Below, piece by piece: positions 1 through 7,420 of a DNA stretch of 64,000 nt. A program made the translations under genes and the position numbers. The notes beneath the pieces were generated by a model that searched no databases, was not told the origin of the DNA, and saw nothing but the letters and a program-made list of their open reading frames with translations. Source of the DNA: Pseudomonas sp. BBP2017 (GTDB lineage Bacteria > Pseudomonadota > Gammaproteobacteria > Pseudomonadales > Pseudomonadaceae); assembly GCF_003024385.1 (NCBI RefSeq), contig NZ_PVZN01000013.1, positions 1-64,000 on the forward strand, in the 5' to 3' direction. Position 1 is the first letter of the stretch; the number at the start of each line of letters is the position of its first letter.

Positions 1-79
1 TTTATTTTGAAGTCTTTCAGAATTTCTCTTTCAACTTCAAGCGCTTAACTCGCTGCGATCTCTCGTCAGCGGGAGGCGA

Positions 80-107
80 ATTCTACAGCGTTTCAATCCG
101 CTGTCAA
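80..107 (-). promoter_or_regulatory. rRNA-operon-type sigma70 promoter, proximal copy
   Basis: On the minus strand a perfect -35 TTGACA (102-107) is followed after 16 bp by the -10 TAGAAT (80-85) and a GC-rich discriminator (CGCCTCCCGC). This core and its leader match what I remember of Pseudomonas rrn promoters. It reads left, so the 16S gene should start beyond position 1. The rrn identity is inference because no rRNA sequence is inside the window. Confidence 0.8.
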
Positions 108-223
108 CCACCTTTTTCACCGCTGCCAATCTTTCGATCGAAGCCCTTCCGACACCACCTGAAACATCTAACTCGTTGAATTTCAAGGAGTTTTCCGTTC
201 CGAGTACGCCGGAAGTGGAGCGA

Positions 224-251
224 ATTATAGAGTGTTTTAATCGAGCGTCAA
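224..251 (-). promoter_or_regulatory. Second strong sigma70 promoter, tandem with the rRNA-type promoter
   Basis: On the minus strand -35 TTGACG (246-251) and a perfect -10 TATAAT (224-229) are separated by 16 bp and followed by TCGCTCC. It lies about 145 bp upstream of the proximal promoter in the same direction, the tandem arrangement usual for rrn operons. No other leftward gene exists between here and the window edge. The interval 108-223 between the two promoters contains no gene. Confidence 0.75.
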
Positions 252-288
252 GCTTTAATTTGGGAAAACCTATATAAAAGAAAATTGC

Positions 289-300
289 GCACTATATTGC
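289..300. promoter_or_regulatory. Palindromic operator-like site upstream of the first EamA gene
   Basis: The 12-mer GCACTATATTGC here is an imperfect palindrome, and the 15-base stretch through 303 is identical to 7334-7348 at the XRE-cupin regulator. It sits about 80 bp upstream of the EamA start. I infer a binding site for the regulator encoded at 6774-7349. Confidence 0.6.
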
Positions 301-381
301 TCATTATTCACGCTTTGCGCATCATAAGCCTAAGACATCGACCTTGTGCGCCCAACCTATATAAAGGAACACTCATCCACA

Positions 382-1269
382 ATGAACGCCCAACCCCGCA
401 GCCTGGCCGCCACGCTGTTCCCCATCGGCCTGCTGCTAATCGCCATGGCTTCGATTCAATCCGGCGCGTCATTGGCCAAGAGCATGTTCCCCGTCGTTGG
501 CGCGCAAGGCACCACTACCCTGCGGCTGATCTTCGCCAGCGTCATCATGCTGTTACTACTGCGCCCCTGGCGTGCACGCCTTAGCGCCAGCACCCTGCGC
601 ACAGTCATCATTTACGGCATGGCACTGGGCGGCATGAACCTCCTCTTCTATATGTCCTTGCGCACAGTGCCACTGGGGATTGCCGTAGCTCTGGAGTTCA
701 CCGGCCCCCTCGCCGTGGCCCTGTATGCCTCCCGGCGTGCGGTGGACTTCCTCTGGATCGGCCTGGCTGTAGTGGGGTTATTGTTGCTGATCCCCATTGG
801 CCAAACCGGCGGCGGAATCGACCCGATCGGCGCTGGCTATGCACTGGGCGCCGGCGTATGTTGGGCCCTGTACATCCTTTATGGTCAAAAGGCAGGTGCC
901 GAGAACGGCATTCAGACTGCGGCGCTAGGCGTAATGATTGCCGCCCTGTTTGTAGCGCCCGTCGGCATCGCCCATGCGGGCAGCGCCTTGCTCAATCCGG
1001 CACTACTGCCGATCGCTCTTGGCGTCGCGATACTCTCAACCGCCCTCCCCTACAGCCTGGAGATGGTCGCCCTGACGCGTATGCCCGCCAGGACCTTTGG
1101 CACGCTGATGAGCATCGAACCTGCTTTTGGCGCACTCTGCGGATTACTGTTTCTCGGGGAAGTCCTGAGCGCGTCGCAATGGCTGGCCATCGGAGCGATC
1201 ATTACTGCGTCAGTGGGGGCAACGCTGTCGATGCGCAAGGAGTGCCCCGCGTTGGTTGCCGCCGATTGA
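382..1269 (+). CDS. EamA/DMT-family inner-membrane exporter (RhtA-like)
   Basis: This 295-residue protein is a ten-helix drug/metabolite transporter of the EamA family, whose members export amino acids or other small metabolites. Two repeated halves of about five hydrophobic helices each are visible, and the C-terminal half has the family-typical stretch with ALPYSLEMVALTRMPARTFG, a hallmark of RhtA-type threonine/homoserine exporters. I chose the ATG at 382 (AAGGAA lies 12 bp upstream) over a longer in-frame start at 346. The substrate cannot be read from sequence. A palindrome shared with the XRE-cupin regulator lies upstream, so it is probably controlled by that protein. The gene diverges from the rRNA-type promoters. 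Confidence 0.88.
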   Translation: MNAQPRSLAATLFPIGLLLIAMASIQSGASLAKSMFPVVGAQGTTTLRLIFASVIMLLLLRPWRARLSASTLRTVIIYGMALGGMNLLFYMSLRTVPLGIAVALEFTGPLAVALYASRRAVDFLWIGLAVVGLLLLIPIGQTGGGIDPIGAGYALGAGVCWALYILYGQKAGAENGIQTAALGVMIAALFVAPVGIAHAGSALLNPALLPIALGVAILSTALPYSLEMVALTRMPARTFGTLMSIEPAFGALCGLLFLGEVLSASQWLAIGAIITASVGATLSMRKECPALVAAD

Positions 1270-1365
1270 TTTGAGAAGCATTTACATTTAAATCAGAGCT
1301 GGTCATTGTGTCGCGCATCTACGATCTTTAAGCTGTCATGGAACGTCAACCTTGATGTTATCTAA

Positions 1366-1395
1366 TTGACAAGACAAGGACGCAGGAAGTATCAG
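1366..1395 (+). promoter_or_regulatory. Possible sigma70 promoter of the small lipoprotein gene
   Basis: TTGACA (1366-1371) is followed after 18 bp by TATCAG (1390-1395), about 57 bp upstream of the lipoprotein ATG. The -35 is perfect and the -10 is poor, so this is tentative. Confidence 0.35.
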
Positions 1396-1451
1396 GAAGT
1401 AGCTGCAGACACAGACCCGGGCGACAGATCCGGCACGTATTAAGGACGGGA

Positions 1452-1733
1452 ATGAAACGATTTTTGCTCATCCTGGCCATGTTGGCCATTGCTGGGTGCG
1501 CGGCGACTGCGAAAACTGAAGTCAAGCGCGGCAAGAAAGGCCTGCATATCAGCTGCTCAGGCCTCTCGTCATCCTGGGACAAGTGCTATAGCAAAGCAAC
1601 CACAGCCTGCGGCGAAAAAGGCTACAAGGTAATCGCCCGCTCTGGCGACGACGATACAGAGCCCGGTGATTACCCCTTCGGTCTCAATCCGGCCGGCTAT
1701 ACCAGCCGCAGCATGATCGTGATTTGCAAATAA
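1452..1733 (+). CDS. Small lipoprotein of unknown function
   Basis: This 93-residue protein starts with a lipoprotein signal: positive residues, a hydrophobic run and the lipobox IAGC, which predicts cleavage before Cys16. The mature part has four cysteines (C35, C45, C53, C92), possibly disulfide-bonded in the periplasm, and the motif SSSWDKCY. No enzymatic motif is visible. An AAGGACGGGA ribosome-binding region precedes the ATG. It is a single gene ending in a strong hairpin that it shares with the convergent aminopeptidase gene. I do not recognise the family beyond small Pseudomonas lipoproteins. Confidence 0.75.
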   Translation: MKRFLLILAMLAIAGCAATAKTEVKRGKKGLHISCSGLSSSWDKCYSKATTACGEKGYKVIARSGDDDTEPGDYPFGLNPAGYTSRSMIVICK

Positions 1734-1742
1734 AGAACCTAC

Positions 1743-1778
1743 AGCACAAAGGGCAGCCAATCGGCTGCCCTTTGTGCT
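1743..1778. terminator. Bidirectional terminator hairpin
   Basis: A perfect 16-bp stem (1743-1758 with 1763-1778) and a 4-base loop lie between the convergent lipoprotein and aminopeptidase genes. Its outer part is A/T-rich on both sides of a GGGCAGCC core, so it can serve both directions. Confidence 0.8.
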
Positions 1779-1797
1779 TACGCCGATACCCCGAAGA

Positions 1798-3606
1798 TCA
1801 GAGTGCTTCGGTGCGCACCATTAACCATTGCAGCGCCGCCCCATCGAGCAGTGGCGCAAGACGCTCTCGCACCTGTTGATGGTAGCCATTGAGCCAACTG
1901 CGCTCCTGTTCGCTCAGCTGCTCCGACAGCAGGCAGCGAGTGTCAATCGGGCACAGCGTCAGGGTTTCGAACTCAAGGAAGTCCCCAAACTCACTGCGCC
2001 CCACCTCACGGTTGTAAACCAGGTTTTCGATTCGCACCCCCCACTGCCCTGAACGGTAGGTGCCTGGTTCGATTGAGGTAATCATTCCGGCCTGCATTGC
2101 TGTCTGCGGTGCCGTTGCGGCCTGGTAGGCAATGACCTGTGGCCCCTCATGCACATTCATGAAGTAACCTACACCGTGCCCGGTACCATGACCATAATCG
2201 ACCTGATCAGCCCAGATCGGCGCCCGGGCGATAGCATCGAGCAACGGTGAAAGAATACCTCGCGGGAACCGCGCACGTGACAGTGCAATCACGCCCTTGA
2301 GCACCCGGGTGCAATCCTGTTTCTGCGCCACAGTGGGCGTCCCCACTGGCACCATACGCGTGATGTCCGTGGTGCCGCCCAGATATTGACCACCTGAGTC
2401 AATCAGCAGCAGGCCATCGCCTTCGATGCGCGAGTGGGACGCTTCGGTTGCTCGATAATGCGGCATCGCACCATTGGCCTTGAAAGCAGCAATGGTCGAG
2501 AAGCTCAACGAGACAAAACCCGGACGACGCGCACGGGCGGCACTGAGCTGCTCATCGATGGTCAGCTCGGTAACCGGCTCACGTCCCAACGCGGCTTCGA
2601 ACCAGGCAAAGAACTCACATAATGCTGCACCATCCTGCTCCATGGCATTGCGGATATGGGCCAGGTCCTGCGTACTTTTCTGCGATTTGGCCAGGGTCGT
2701 GGGGTTGAGACCTTCGACCAATCGCACTTCAGTCGACAAACTGTCAATCAATCCCTGGGTAACCCGCGCTGGATCGATCAGCAGGCTATCGCCGGCCGGA
2801 ATCCCCGCCAATGCCGCATGGATAGCCACATAATCGCGCACTTCAATGCCATCGGTTTCAAGCACTTGGTAAAGCGATGCCTCCAGCTTGCCGGGCGCAA
2901 CAAAGAGGATCGCCTGGTCCTGGCTAACCAGTGCGAAGGATACAAATACCGGATTGTAGGGAACGTCGCTGCCACGCAAGTTGAACAGCCAAGCGACATC
3001 GTCAAGGGTAGCAATGAAGTGCCAATCGGCGCCTCGCTCGCGTAGCGCCTGGCGCAACCGGGCAAGTTTTTCGGTACGACTCACCGTCGCTTCGGGCGGC
3101 AGGTGCTGGTACACCGGATTGTTTGGCAACTCCGGACGATCATCCCAAACCTGGGTGAGCAAGTCGCTTTTTGTGAGCAGATGTGCGTTACGGCCAGAGA
3201 GGCGCTCCGCCAGTTGGCGCGCCGAAGCCAATGCCATGACCGCACCATCAACCGCCACTGCACCACCCTCGGGTACGTGTTCGGCCAACCAGTCCAGCGG
3301 ACCCGGCTTGCCTGGCTGCAATTTCATCAACTGGATGCTGCTACCGGCCAGCTCTTTCTCGGCTTGTTCCCAATATCGGCTATCAGCCCACAGGCCTGCG
3401 AATGCTGGCGTAACGATCAACGTGCCTACCGACCCCTGGAAGCCGGACAACCATTGCCTGCCTTGCCAATACTCCGGCAGGTACTCGGAAAGATGCGGGT
3501 CAGCCGACGGCACCAGCAGGGCGTCGACCCCTTCCCGATTCATCACCAGGCGAATCGCTGCCAGGCGTGCGTTCACCGCTCCCTGCGTTGAAGACTGAGT
3601 ATTCAT
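1798..3606 (-). CDS. Xaa-Pro aminopeptidase (aminopeptidase P, M24B family)
   Basis: This 602-residue enzyme removes N-terminal residues preceding proline. It has the three-domain long form of aminopeptidase P: two creatinase-like N-terminal domains and a C-terminal pita-bread catalytic domain. The dinuclear-metal ligands are visible: Asp in LLLIDSGGQYLGG and in TTDITR, His in GHGTGHGVG, and Glu in SIEPGTY and RIENLV. The start is taken at 3606, where AGGAG lies 5 bp upstream, instead of an in-frame start 18 bp earlier. It is cytoplasmic, with no signal peptide. It is a single gene convergent with the lipoprotein gene. Confidence 0.92.
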   Translation of the reverse strand: MNTQSSTQGAVNARLAAIRLVMNREGVDALLVPSADPHLSEYLPEYWQGRQWLSGFQGSVGTLIVTPAFAGLWADSRYWEQAEKELAGSSIQLMKLQPGKPGPLDWLAEHVPEGGAVAVDGAVMALASARQLAERLSGRNAHLLTKSDLLTQVWDDRPELPNNPVYQHLPPEATVSRTEKLARLRQALRERGADWHFIATLDDVAWLFNLRGSDVPYNPVFVSFALVSQDQAILFVAPGKLEASLYQVLETDGIEVRDYVAIHAALAGIPAGDSLLIDPARVTQGLIDSLSTEVRLVEGLNPTTLAKSQKSTQDLAHIRNAMEQDGAALCEFFAWFEAALGREPVTELTIDEQLSAARARRPGFVSLSFSTIAAFKANGAMPHYRATEASHSRIEGDGLLLIDSGGQYLGGTTDITRMVPVGTPTVAQKQDCTRVLKGVIALSRARFPRGILSPLLDAIARAPIWADQVDYGHGTGHGVGYFMNVHEGPQVIAYQAATAPQTAMQAGMITSIEPGTYRSGQWGVRIENLVYNREVGRSEFGDFLEFETLTLCPIDTRCLLSEQLSEQERSWLNGYHQQVRERLAPLLDGAALQWLMVRTEAL

Positions 3607-3662
3607 GCTGACTCCTGCTACCACGGCATCCGTTGTTATAGCCGCAGATAATGGAGCAGGCT

Positions 3663-3821
3663 TCAGCCCCCGGCAACCGCCCAGAAAGGTTGCGAGTGTA
3701 ACGAGGCTTTGATTGCCGCCGCAGCCTGATCGACATCCTGCTCCCGGGTATAGCGGCCAAGGCTCAAGCGTATGGTCTGGCGCGCAAACTGCGGTTTGAG
3801 CCCCAATGCCAGCAACCCATG
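3663..3821 (-). pseudogene. 3' remnant of a cysteine desulfurase (NifS/IscS-like)
   Basis: About 50 residues can be read on the minus strand, containing IRLSLGRYTREQDVDQAAAAI. This matches the C-terminal region of class-V aminotransferase cysteine desulfurases (the SLGR[FY]T motif). The PLP lysine, the catalytic cysteine and all upstream domains are absent. The open frame upstream of about 3821 no longer resembles the family. It abuts a second decayed gene on the opposite strand, so this looks like a deletion scar. The 5' boundary is approximate. Confidence 0.6.
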
Positions 3822-3952
3822 TAAGGGCTTATTGCTCGACAAGTTGCAGGTTGGACTCGAAGAACCTCTGCGTCTGGCCATCATCCAGGCCAGAACCTAT
3901 GAGCAAGCGGCGCTACGAAACTTCCCCGGATTTATCGCCTCACGCCGCAACT

Positions 3953-4172
3953 ATGACGTCGCCCGCTCGGACCCGCCGATAATCGTGCCCTAGGGGCATG
4001 CGCCGAATTCGCCGGTGACGTGCTGCTGGTCGAATCCGAGCACGATGATCATGCGCTGTCCAGTGACCGCAGCCAGAAAGCCTACAGCTCGATCCTCGGC
4101 GCCTGGGTCAGCGAGATGGTCATTGGTGCCGGCCTGGACCACTACCCTTACCACTCGCCCTGGTATTCCTGA
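3953..4172 (+). pseudogene. 3' remnant of an alpha/beta hydrolase, frameshifted and internally deleted
   Basis: Reading the plus strand gives RPLGPADNRALGACAEF, then GDVLLVESEHDD and, after an apparent internal deletion, ALSSDRSQKAYSSILGAWVSEMVIGA before a TGA at 4170-4172. The LLVESEHDD strand is typical of the late catalytic-Asp region of alpha/beta hydrolases. The segment expected between HDD and HAL (dimension: about 20 residues) is missing, and the upstream part is in another frame. No start codon or nucleophile motif is present. The last 25 bp overlap the 3' end of the monooxygenase gene on the other strand. Family assignment is by memory. Confidence 0.5.
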
Positions 4173-4537
4173 GCTGCCGGCAGTTGGCAATGCAGCCCCT
4201 CCGTCGCGCTACGTGACAAGCTGCTCAAGGTCTGAAAGGCGGCGAAGTTCACACCTTTGGCCTGATGCTGCTGAATCAGCTGCAGGAAGGGTTCCTGTGC
4301 AAAGCTGCTGGCCGCCGCCTCCCAGGCACTGCGCGACTGCCATTGCAGGTACTGCAGTACACGGCAGCCATCAACACTGGCCTGAATGCTCGCGCCAAGC
4401 AAACCCGAATGGCGTAGAACCAGCGCTTCACTTCGTTCGTTCAGCGCCTGGGCCAAAGCGTGCTGACGCTCTGGCATCACCTCGAATTCGATCATCTGGA
4501 TAAAGCACAAGCTGCGCTCTGAAACCATCATCGGCAT
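4148..4537 (-). CDS. Antibiotic-biosynthesis-monooxygenase-fold (ABM) protein, likely SoxR target
   Basis: This 129-residue protein resembles the small ferredoxin-like ABM family: an early beta strand FIQMIEFEV, a helix, GLLGASI, and the VLQYLQWQSRSAWEAA strand-helix unit. The family includes cofactor-independent quinol monooxygenases. It is transcribed divergently from soxR, and its promoter contains a SoxR box with a 19-bp spacer, so redox-cycling compounds probably induce it. In P. aeruginosa, from memory, the gene beside soxR (PA2274) is a SoxR-controlled putative monooxygenase. Two further ATGs at 4531 and 4528 are possible starts after the GGGAGA ribosome-binding site. Its 3' end overlaps a decayed hydrolase gene. 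Confidence 0.75.
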   Translation of the reverse strand: MPMMVSERSLCFIQMIEFEVMPERQHALAQALNERSEALVLRHSGLLGASIQASVDGCRVLQYLQWQSRSAWEAAASSFAQEPFLQLIQQHQAKGVNFAAFQTLSSLSRSATEGLHCQLPAAQEYQGEW

Positions 4538-4575
4538 TTTCTCCCTGCCATTGAACTTGCGATGCGACGGCAGGC

Positions 4576-4606
4576 AGGGTAAAACCTCCAGTTAACTCAA
4601 GGTCAA
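4576..4606 (-). promoter_or_regulatory. SoxR-dependent promoter with SoxR box
   Basis: On the minus strand -35 TTGACC (4601-4606) and -10 TACCCT (4576-4581) are separated by 19 bp, the long spacer typical of MerR-family activated promoters. The spacer carries the box CCTCCAGTTAACTCAAGG (4585-4602 on the plus strand), which matches the enterobacterial soxS box at 15 of 18 positions. It drives the ABM gene and overlaps the soxR upstream region. Confidence 0.82.
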
Positions 4607-4619
4607 GAGATTTATCAGC

Positions 4620-5090
4620 ATGCCGCAACCTTGCACCGCCGAGAAAATAATGACTGTCGGCCAGTTGGCAGCCCGCAGCGGGGTTGCGGTCACCGCCCTG
4701 CACTTCTACGAAAGCAAAGGGCTGATCCACAGCACCCGCAGCAGTGGCAACCAACGGCGCTACCCGCGCGAAACCCTGCGCCGGGTAGCGGTGATCAAGA
4801 TGGCGCAGCGCCTGGGCATCCCTCTGGCGACCATTCACGCCGCACTACAGACGCTCCCCGTGGGGCGTGCGCCCAGCGTCACGGACTGGCAACGGTTGTC
4901 CGAGCAATGGCGCCATGACCTGACCCAGCGCATCGACAAGTTGCTGGTGCTGCGTGACCAGCTCGATGGCTGCATCGGCTGCGGCTGCATGTCGCTGCAG
5001 AGTTGTCCGTTGCGCAATTGTGATGATCAGTTGAGTGAGCACGGACCGGGTCCACAGTTATTGGCGCCCGGGCCGGAAGCGGCCGGTTAG
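4620..5090 (+). CDS. soxR: Redox-sensing MerR-family activator SoxR
   Basis: SoxR is a dimeric [2Fe-2S] sensor that activates promoters when its cluster is oxidised. This 156-residue protein has the MerR winged helix at residues 11-80 ([26 protein letters not shown]) and a dimerisation helix. The cluster ligands are Cys118, Cys121, Cys123 and Cys129 in [12 protein letters not shown], the same spacing as E. coli SoxR. The ATG at 4620 gives the N-terminal extension seen in homologues; a second ATG at 4650 is less likely. In pseudomonads SoxR answers redox-cycling compounds and has no SoxS partner. The only visible target here is the divergent ABM gene. Confidence 0.95.
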   Translation: MPQPCTAEKIMTVGQLAARSGVAVTALHFYESKGLIHSTRSSGNQRRYPRETLRRVAVIKMAQRLGIPLATIHAALQTLPVGRAPSVTDWQRLSEQWRHDLTQRIDKLLVLRDQLDGCIGCGCMSLQSCPLRNCDDQLSEHGPGPQLLAPGPEAAG

Positions 5091-5123
5091 GCCAAGCACA
5101 GAGCCAGCCCCTGCAAGCCAGGA

Positions 5124-6101
5124 TCAACCGATACTCTCTGTCACCCGACGCCGATAGTCGCTGGGCGCAAGCCCGGTGACCTTGTGGAAGACCTTACGAA
5201 AGGCACCCGGATCTTGATATCCCACGCCCCAGGCGATCTGGTCGATACTGCGGTTGGTGAACTCGAGCATCCGACAAGCACGGCCAACCCGCACCTGCTG
5301 GCAATACTCGGTGGGTTTGAGACCAGTGGCACTGCGAAAGCGACGCAGGAAGGTACGCGACTCCAAGCCTGCGCAATCAGCCATGACCTTCAAGTTCACA
5401 TCCCGCGCACCGCTGCTTTGTAACCAGTGCTGGACCTTGAGCACCGCTTCGTCACCATGATTCAGGCGCGGAGTGAAAACACTGCCGGGTGCGTTGCCAC
5501 TGACGCGCTCTACCGCAAGAAAACGCGCAGTCTCGGCAGCCAGGGTCTCGCCCAGGTAACGCTCAATAAGCGTCAGCCCCAAGTCAGTCCAGGCCATCAA
5601 CCCGGCGGAGGTAATGATGTCGCCGTCATCGAGCAGCGGCACGTTGGCCTCGACTTTTACCGCCGGGAAGCGCTCAGCCAGGGATTGGGCGAAGTTCCAG
5701 TGGGTAGTGGCTGGCCGGCCATCGAGCAGGCCGCTGGCGGCGATGAAAAACACTCCGACACACACCGACACCAGCAAAGCGCCATCGCGATGCCACTGGC
5801 GCAGATCCTGGCGATAACGCTCGAGCAGCTCAGCGGACGGTGCCTGGGTCAGGCTCGGAGGAATAATCATTACCTGCAGCCGATGGTGACCACCTGGATG
5901 GCTATCGAACGCCACTGTCAGCTGCCGGTCCGCACTTTCACTCCAATGACTGACACGCAGCTCCGGGCGCTCCAGCGCACCCAGCTCAAGACGCAGGCGA
6001 TTGGCGATAGTGAGCAGGTCGGTTAATCCATGCACTGCTGCGGCCTGCGCGCCGGGGTAAAGCAGCAGACCGATTTCCAGCGTGTCGCAGCCTTTGGTCA
6101 T
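5124..6101 (-). CDS. GlxA-family AraC-type transcriptional regulator
   Basis: This 325-residue regulator has an N-terminal DJ-1/PfpI-like amidotransferase-fold domain (residues about 5-185, with VSVCVGVFFIAASGLLDGR and ATTHW) and a C-terminal AraC double helix-turn-helix domain (residues about 220-315, with FLRRFRSATGLKPTEYCQQVRVGRA and AFRKVFHKVTGLAPSDYRRR). The family includes GbdR and CdhR, which control quaternary-amine catabolism. I chose the ATG at 6101 because homologues begin near MTKGCD. It diverges from the cysteine hydrolase gene, with about 106 bp between the starts, and that gene is its likely target. The effector is unknown. Confidence 0.88.
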   Translation of the reverse strand: MTKGCDTLEIGLLLYPGAQAAAVHGLTDLLTIANRLRLELGALERPELRVSHWSESADRQLTVAFDSHPGGHHRLQVMIIPPSLTQAPSAELLERYRQDLRQWHRDGALLVSVCVGVFFIAASGLLDGRPATTHWNFAQSLAERFPAVKVEANVPLLDDGDIITSAGLMAWTDLGLTLIERYLGETLAAETARFLAVERVSGNAPGSVFTPRLNHGDEAVLKVQHWLQSSGARDVNLKVMADCAGLESRTFLRRFRSATGLKPTEYCQQVRVGRACRMLEFTNRSIDQIAWGVGYQDPGAFRKVFHKVTGLAPSDYRRRVTESIG

Positions 6102-6207
6102 TGTCAGTTTTTCCCGCCAATTTGTCGTTCGCGCCAATCCGCAAGCGTAGCGCTCAAGCCTATAACTATCACCAGACCACAACCACTCACCGATAGAGGC
6201 TTTTGAA

Positions 6208-6777
6208 ATGAGCAAGCACGCCCTGATCATCATCGACATTCAGAACGACTACTTCCCAGGCGGCAAATGGACCCTGGATGGCGCCGATCACGCTGCCGAC
6301 AATGCCGCCAGGATTCTTGCCGCAACCCGGGCCAAAGGTGACCTGGTGGTACATGTGCGCCATGAGTTCGAATCTGCTGACGCGCCCTTTTTCACCCCGG
6401 GGTCAGAAGGTGCGCAGATCCACCCCAAGGTTGCGGCGCTGGCCAAGGAACCCGTCGTACTCAAGCATAAAGTCAATTCGTTCCTGAACACAGAGCTCAA
6501 GGCGCTGCTGGACGAGCACAACATCGAAGCAGTGACGGTGATCGGCAGCATGAGCCATATGTGCATCGACGGTTTCACCCGTGCCGCCGCCGACTTCGGC
6601 TATGCCGTCACAGTGATCCATGATGCCTGCGCCACTCGCGACCTGGAATTCAATGGTGTGACAGTGCCTGCCGCTCAAGTGCATGCTGCCTACATGGCTT
6701 CGCTGGCATTCGCCTATGCCCAGGTGATTGCCACTGAGGAGTATCTGGCCGACAATCACCGCAGCGCGGCCAACTAG
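6208..6777 (+). CDS. Cysteine hydrolase of the isochorismatase family
   Basis: This 189-residue enzyme carries the isochorismatase-fold triad: Asp in IIIDIQNDYFPGG, Lys in LKHKVNSF and the nucleophilic Cys in SHMCIDGFTRAA. Family members hydrolyse amides such as nicotinamide, ureidoacrylate or N-carbamoyl compounds. The MCIDGFTRAA motif and FPGGKW suggest the group that includes streptothricin-hydrolase-like and N-carbamoylsarcosine-amidase-like proteins, but the substrate is not assignable. AGAGG precedes the ATG. It diverges from a GlxA regulator, and its stop codon overlaps that of the convergent XRE-cupin gene in a shared CTAG. Confidence 0.88.
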   Translation: MSKHALIIIDIQNDYFPGGKWTLDGADHAADNAARILAATRAKGDLVVHVRHEFESADAPFFTPGSEGAQIHPKVAALAKEPVVLKHKVNSFLNTELKALLDEHNIEAVTVIGSMSHMCIDGFTRAAADFGYAVTVIHDACATRDLEFNGVTVPAAQVHAAYMASLAFAYAQVIATEEYLADNHRSAAN

Positions 6778-7349
6778 ATCACTACGTTACGCACAAACCG
6801 TGCAGGTACCTCGCCATCGTTGCGATAGGCATGAATGCAATTGCTGGCATAACTGAAAAAATCGCCGACCCGGAGCAAGTGCTGCTGATCACCGATGACC
6901 AAGGTCAGGCAACCCTCAGCTACATACAGTTGCTCGCTCCAGCCATCGGCGTCAGCTTCGCATTGATACACCTCACCCGGCTCCAGTCGCCACTCCCACA
7001 ACTCCACCTCGCGGCTGGCGGCCGAGCTGGCCAACAACACCGCGCGACTACCGGGATGGACCCCGGCCCAGGCCAGTTCGTTGATGCGGCTCGGGTCGCG
7101 GTTGTCAGGGGCCTGAATCAAATCGGTAAAGGCTGCTCCCAGCGCTTCGGCAAGGCGATCCAGGGTGGTCAGGCTGACATTCTTCTCCCCAGCTTCAATG
7201 GCAACCAGCATGCGTCGGCTGACCCCGGATTTTTCCGCCAGAGCACTCTGACTGAGTTCAGCCGCGTGGCGCAGCCGCCGAATATTCTGGCTGACATGTT
7301 GTAGCACGGAGGCGCGCTGGCTGGAGTTTTTGTGCACTATATTGCTCAC
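6774..7349 (-). CDS. XRE-family regulator with C-terminal cupin sensor domain
   Basis: This regulator has an N-terminal helix-turn-helix (residues about 18-72: NIRRLRHAAELSQSALAEKS, GVSRRMLVAIEAG, NVSLTTLDRLAEAL) and a C-terminal cupin (residues about 115-190: EWRLEPGE, SEQLYVAEG, VGDFFSYASNCIHAY) that probably binds a small ligand. I place the start at the GTG at 7349, giving 191 residues; GTG 7337 is an alternative. An ATG-equivalent start at 7388 would put both palindromic sites inside the gene. One palindrome overlaps the chosen start and the other overlaps a TATACT -10-like element, which suggests autorepression. It diverges from the second EamA gene. Confidence 0.85.
   Translation of the reverse strand: MSNIVHKNSSQRASVLQHVSQNIRRLRHAAELSQSALAEKSGVSRRMLVAIEAGEKNVSLTTLDRLAEALGAAFTDLIQAPDNRDPSRINELAWAGVHPGSRAVLLASSAASREVELWEWRLEPGEVYQCEADADGWSEQLYVAEGCLTLVIGDQQHLLRVGDFFSYASNCIHAYRNDGEVPARFVRNVVI
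7334..7345. promoter_or_regulatory. Palindromic operator-like site, copy 1 at the XRE-cupin/EamA divergent region
   Basis: GCACTATATTGC here, extended to 7348, is identical over 15 bases to 289-303 upstream of the other EamA gene. It overlaps the predicted GTG start of the regulator. Confidence 0.6.
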
Positions 7350-7362
7350 CAATAGTATTTGC

Positions 7363-7374
7363 GCAGTATACTGC
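7363..7374. promoter_or_regulatory. Palindromic operator-like site, copy 2, perfect dyad
   Basis: GCAGTATACTGC is a perfect 12-bp palindrome. Its centre lies 29 bp from the centre of copy 1, close to three helical turns. It contains TATACT on both strands, so a bound protein would occlude -10 elements in either direction. Confidence 0.65.
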
Positions 7375-7420
7375 CCACTTCGCCGCAATTGTGCGTCGCC
7401 CTTCTTCCGTGTGCAAGGCC

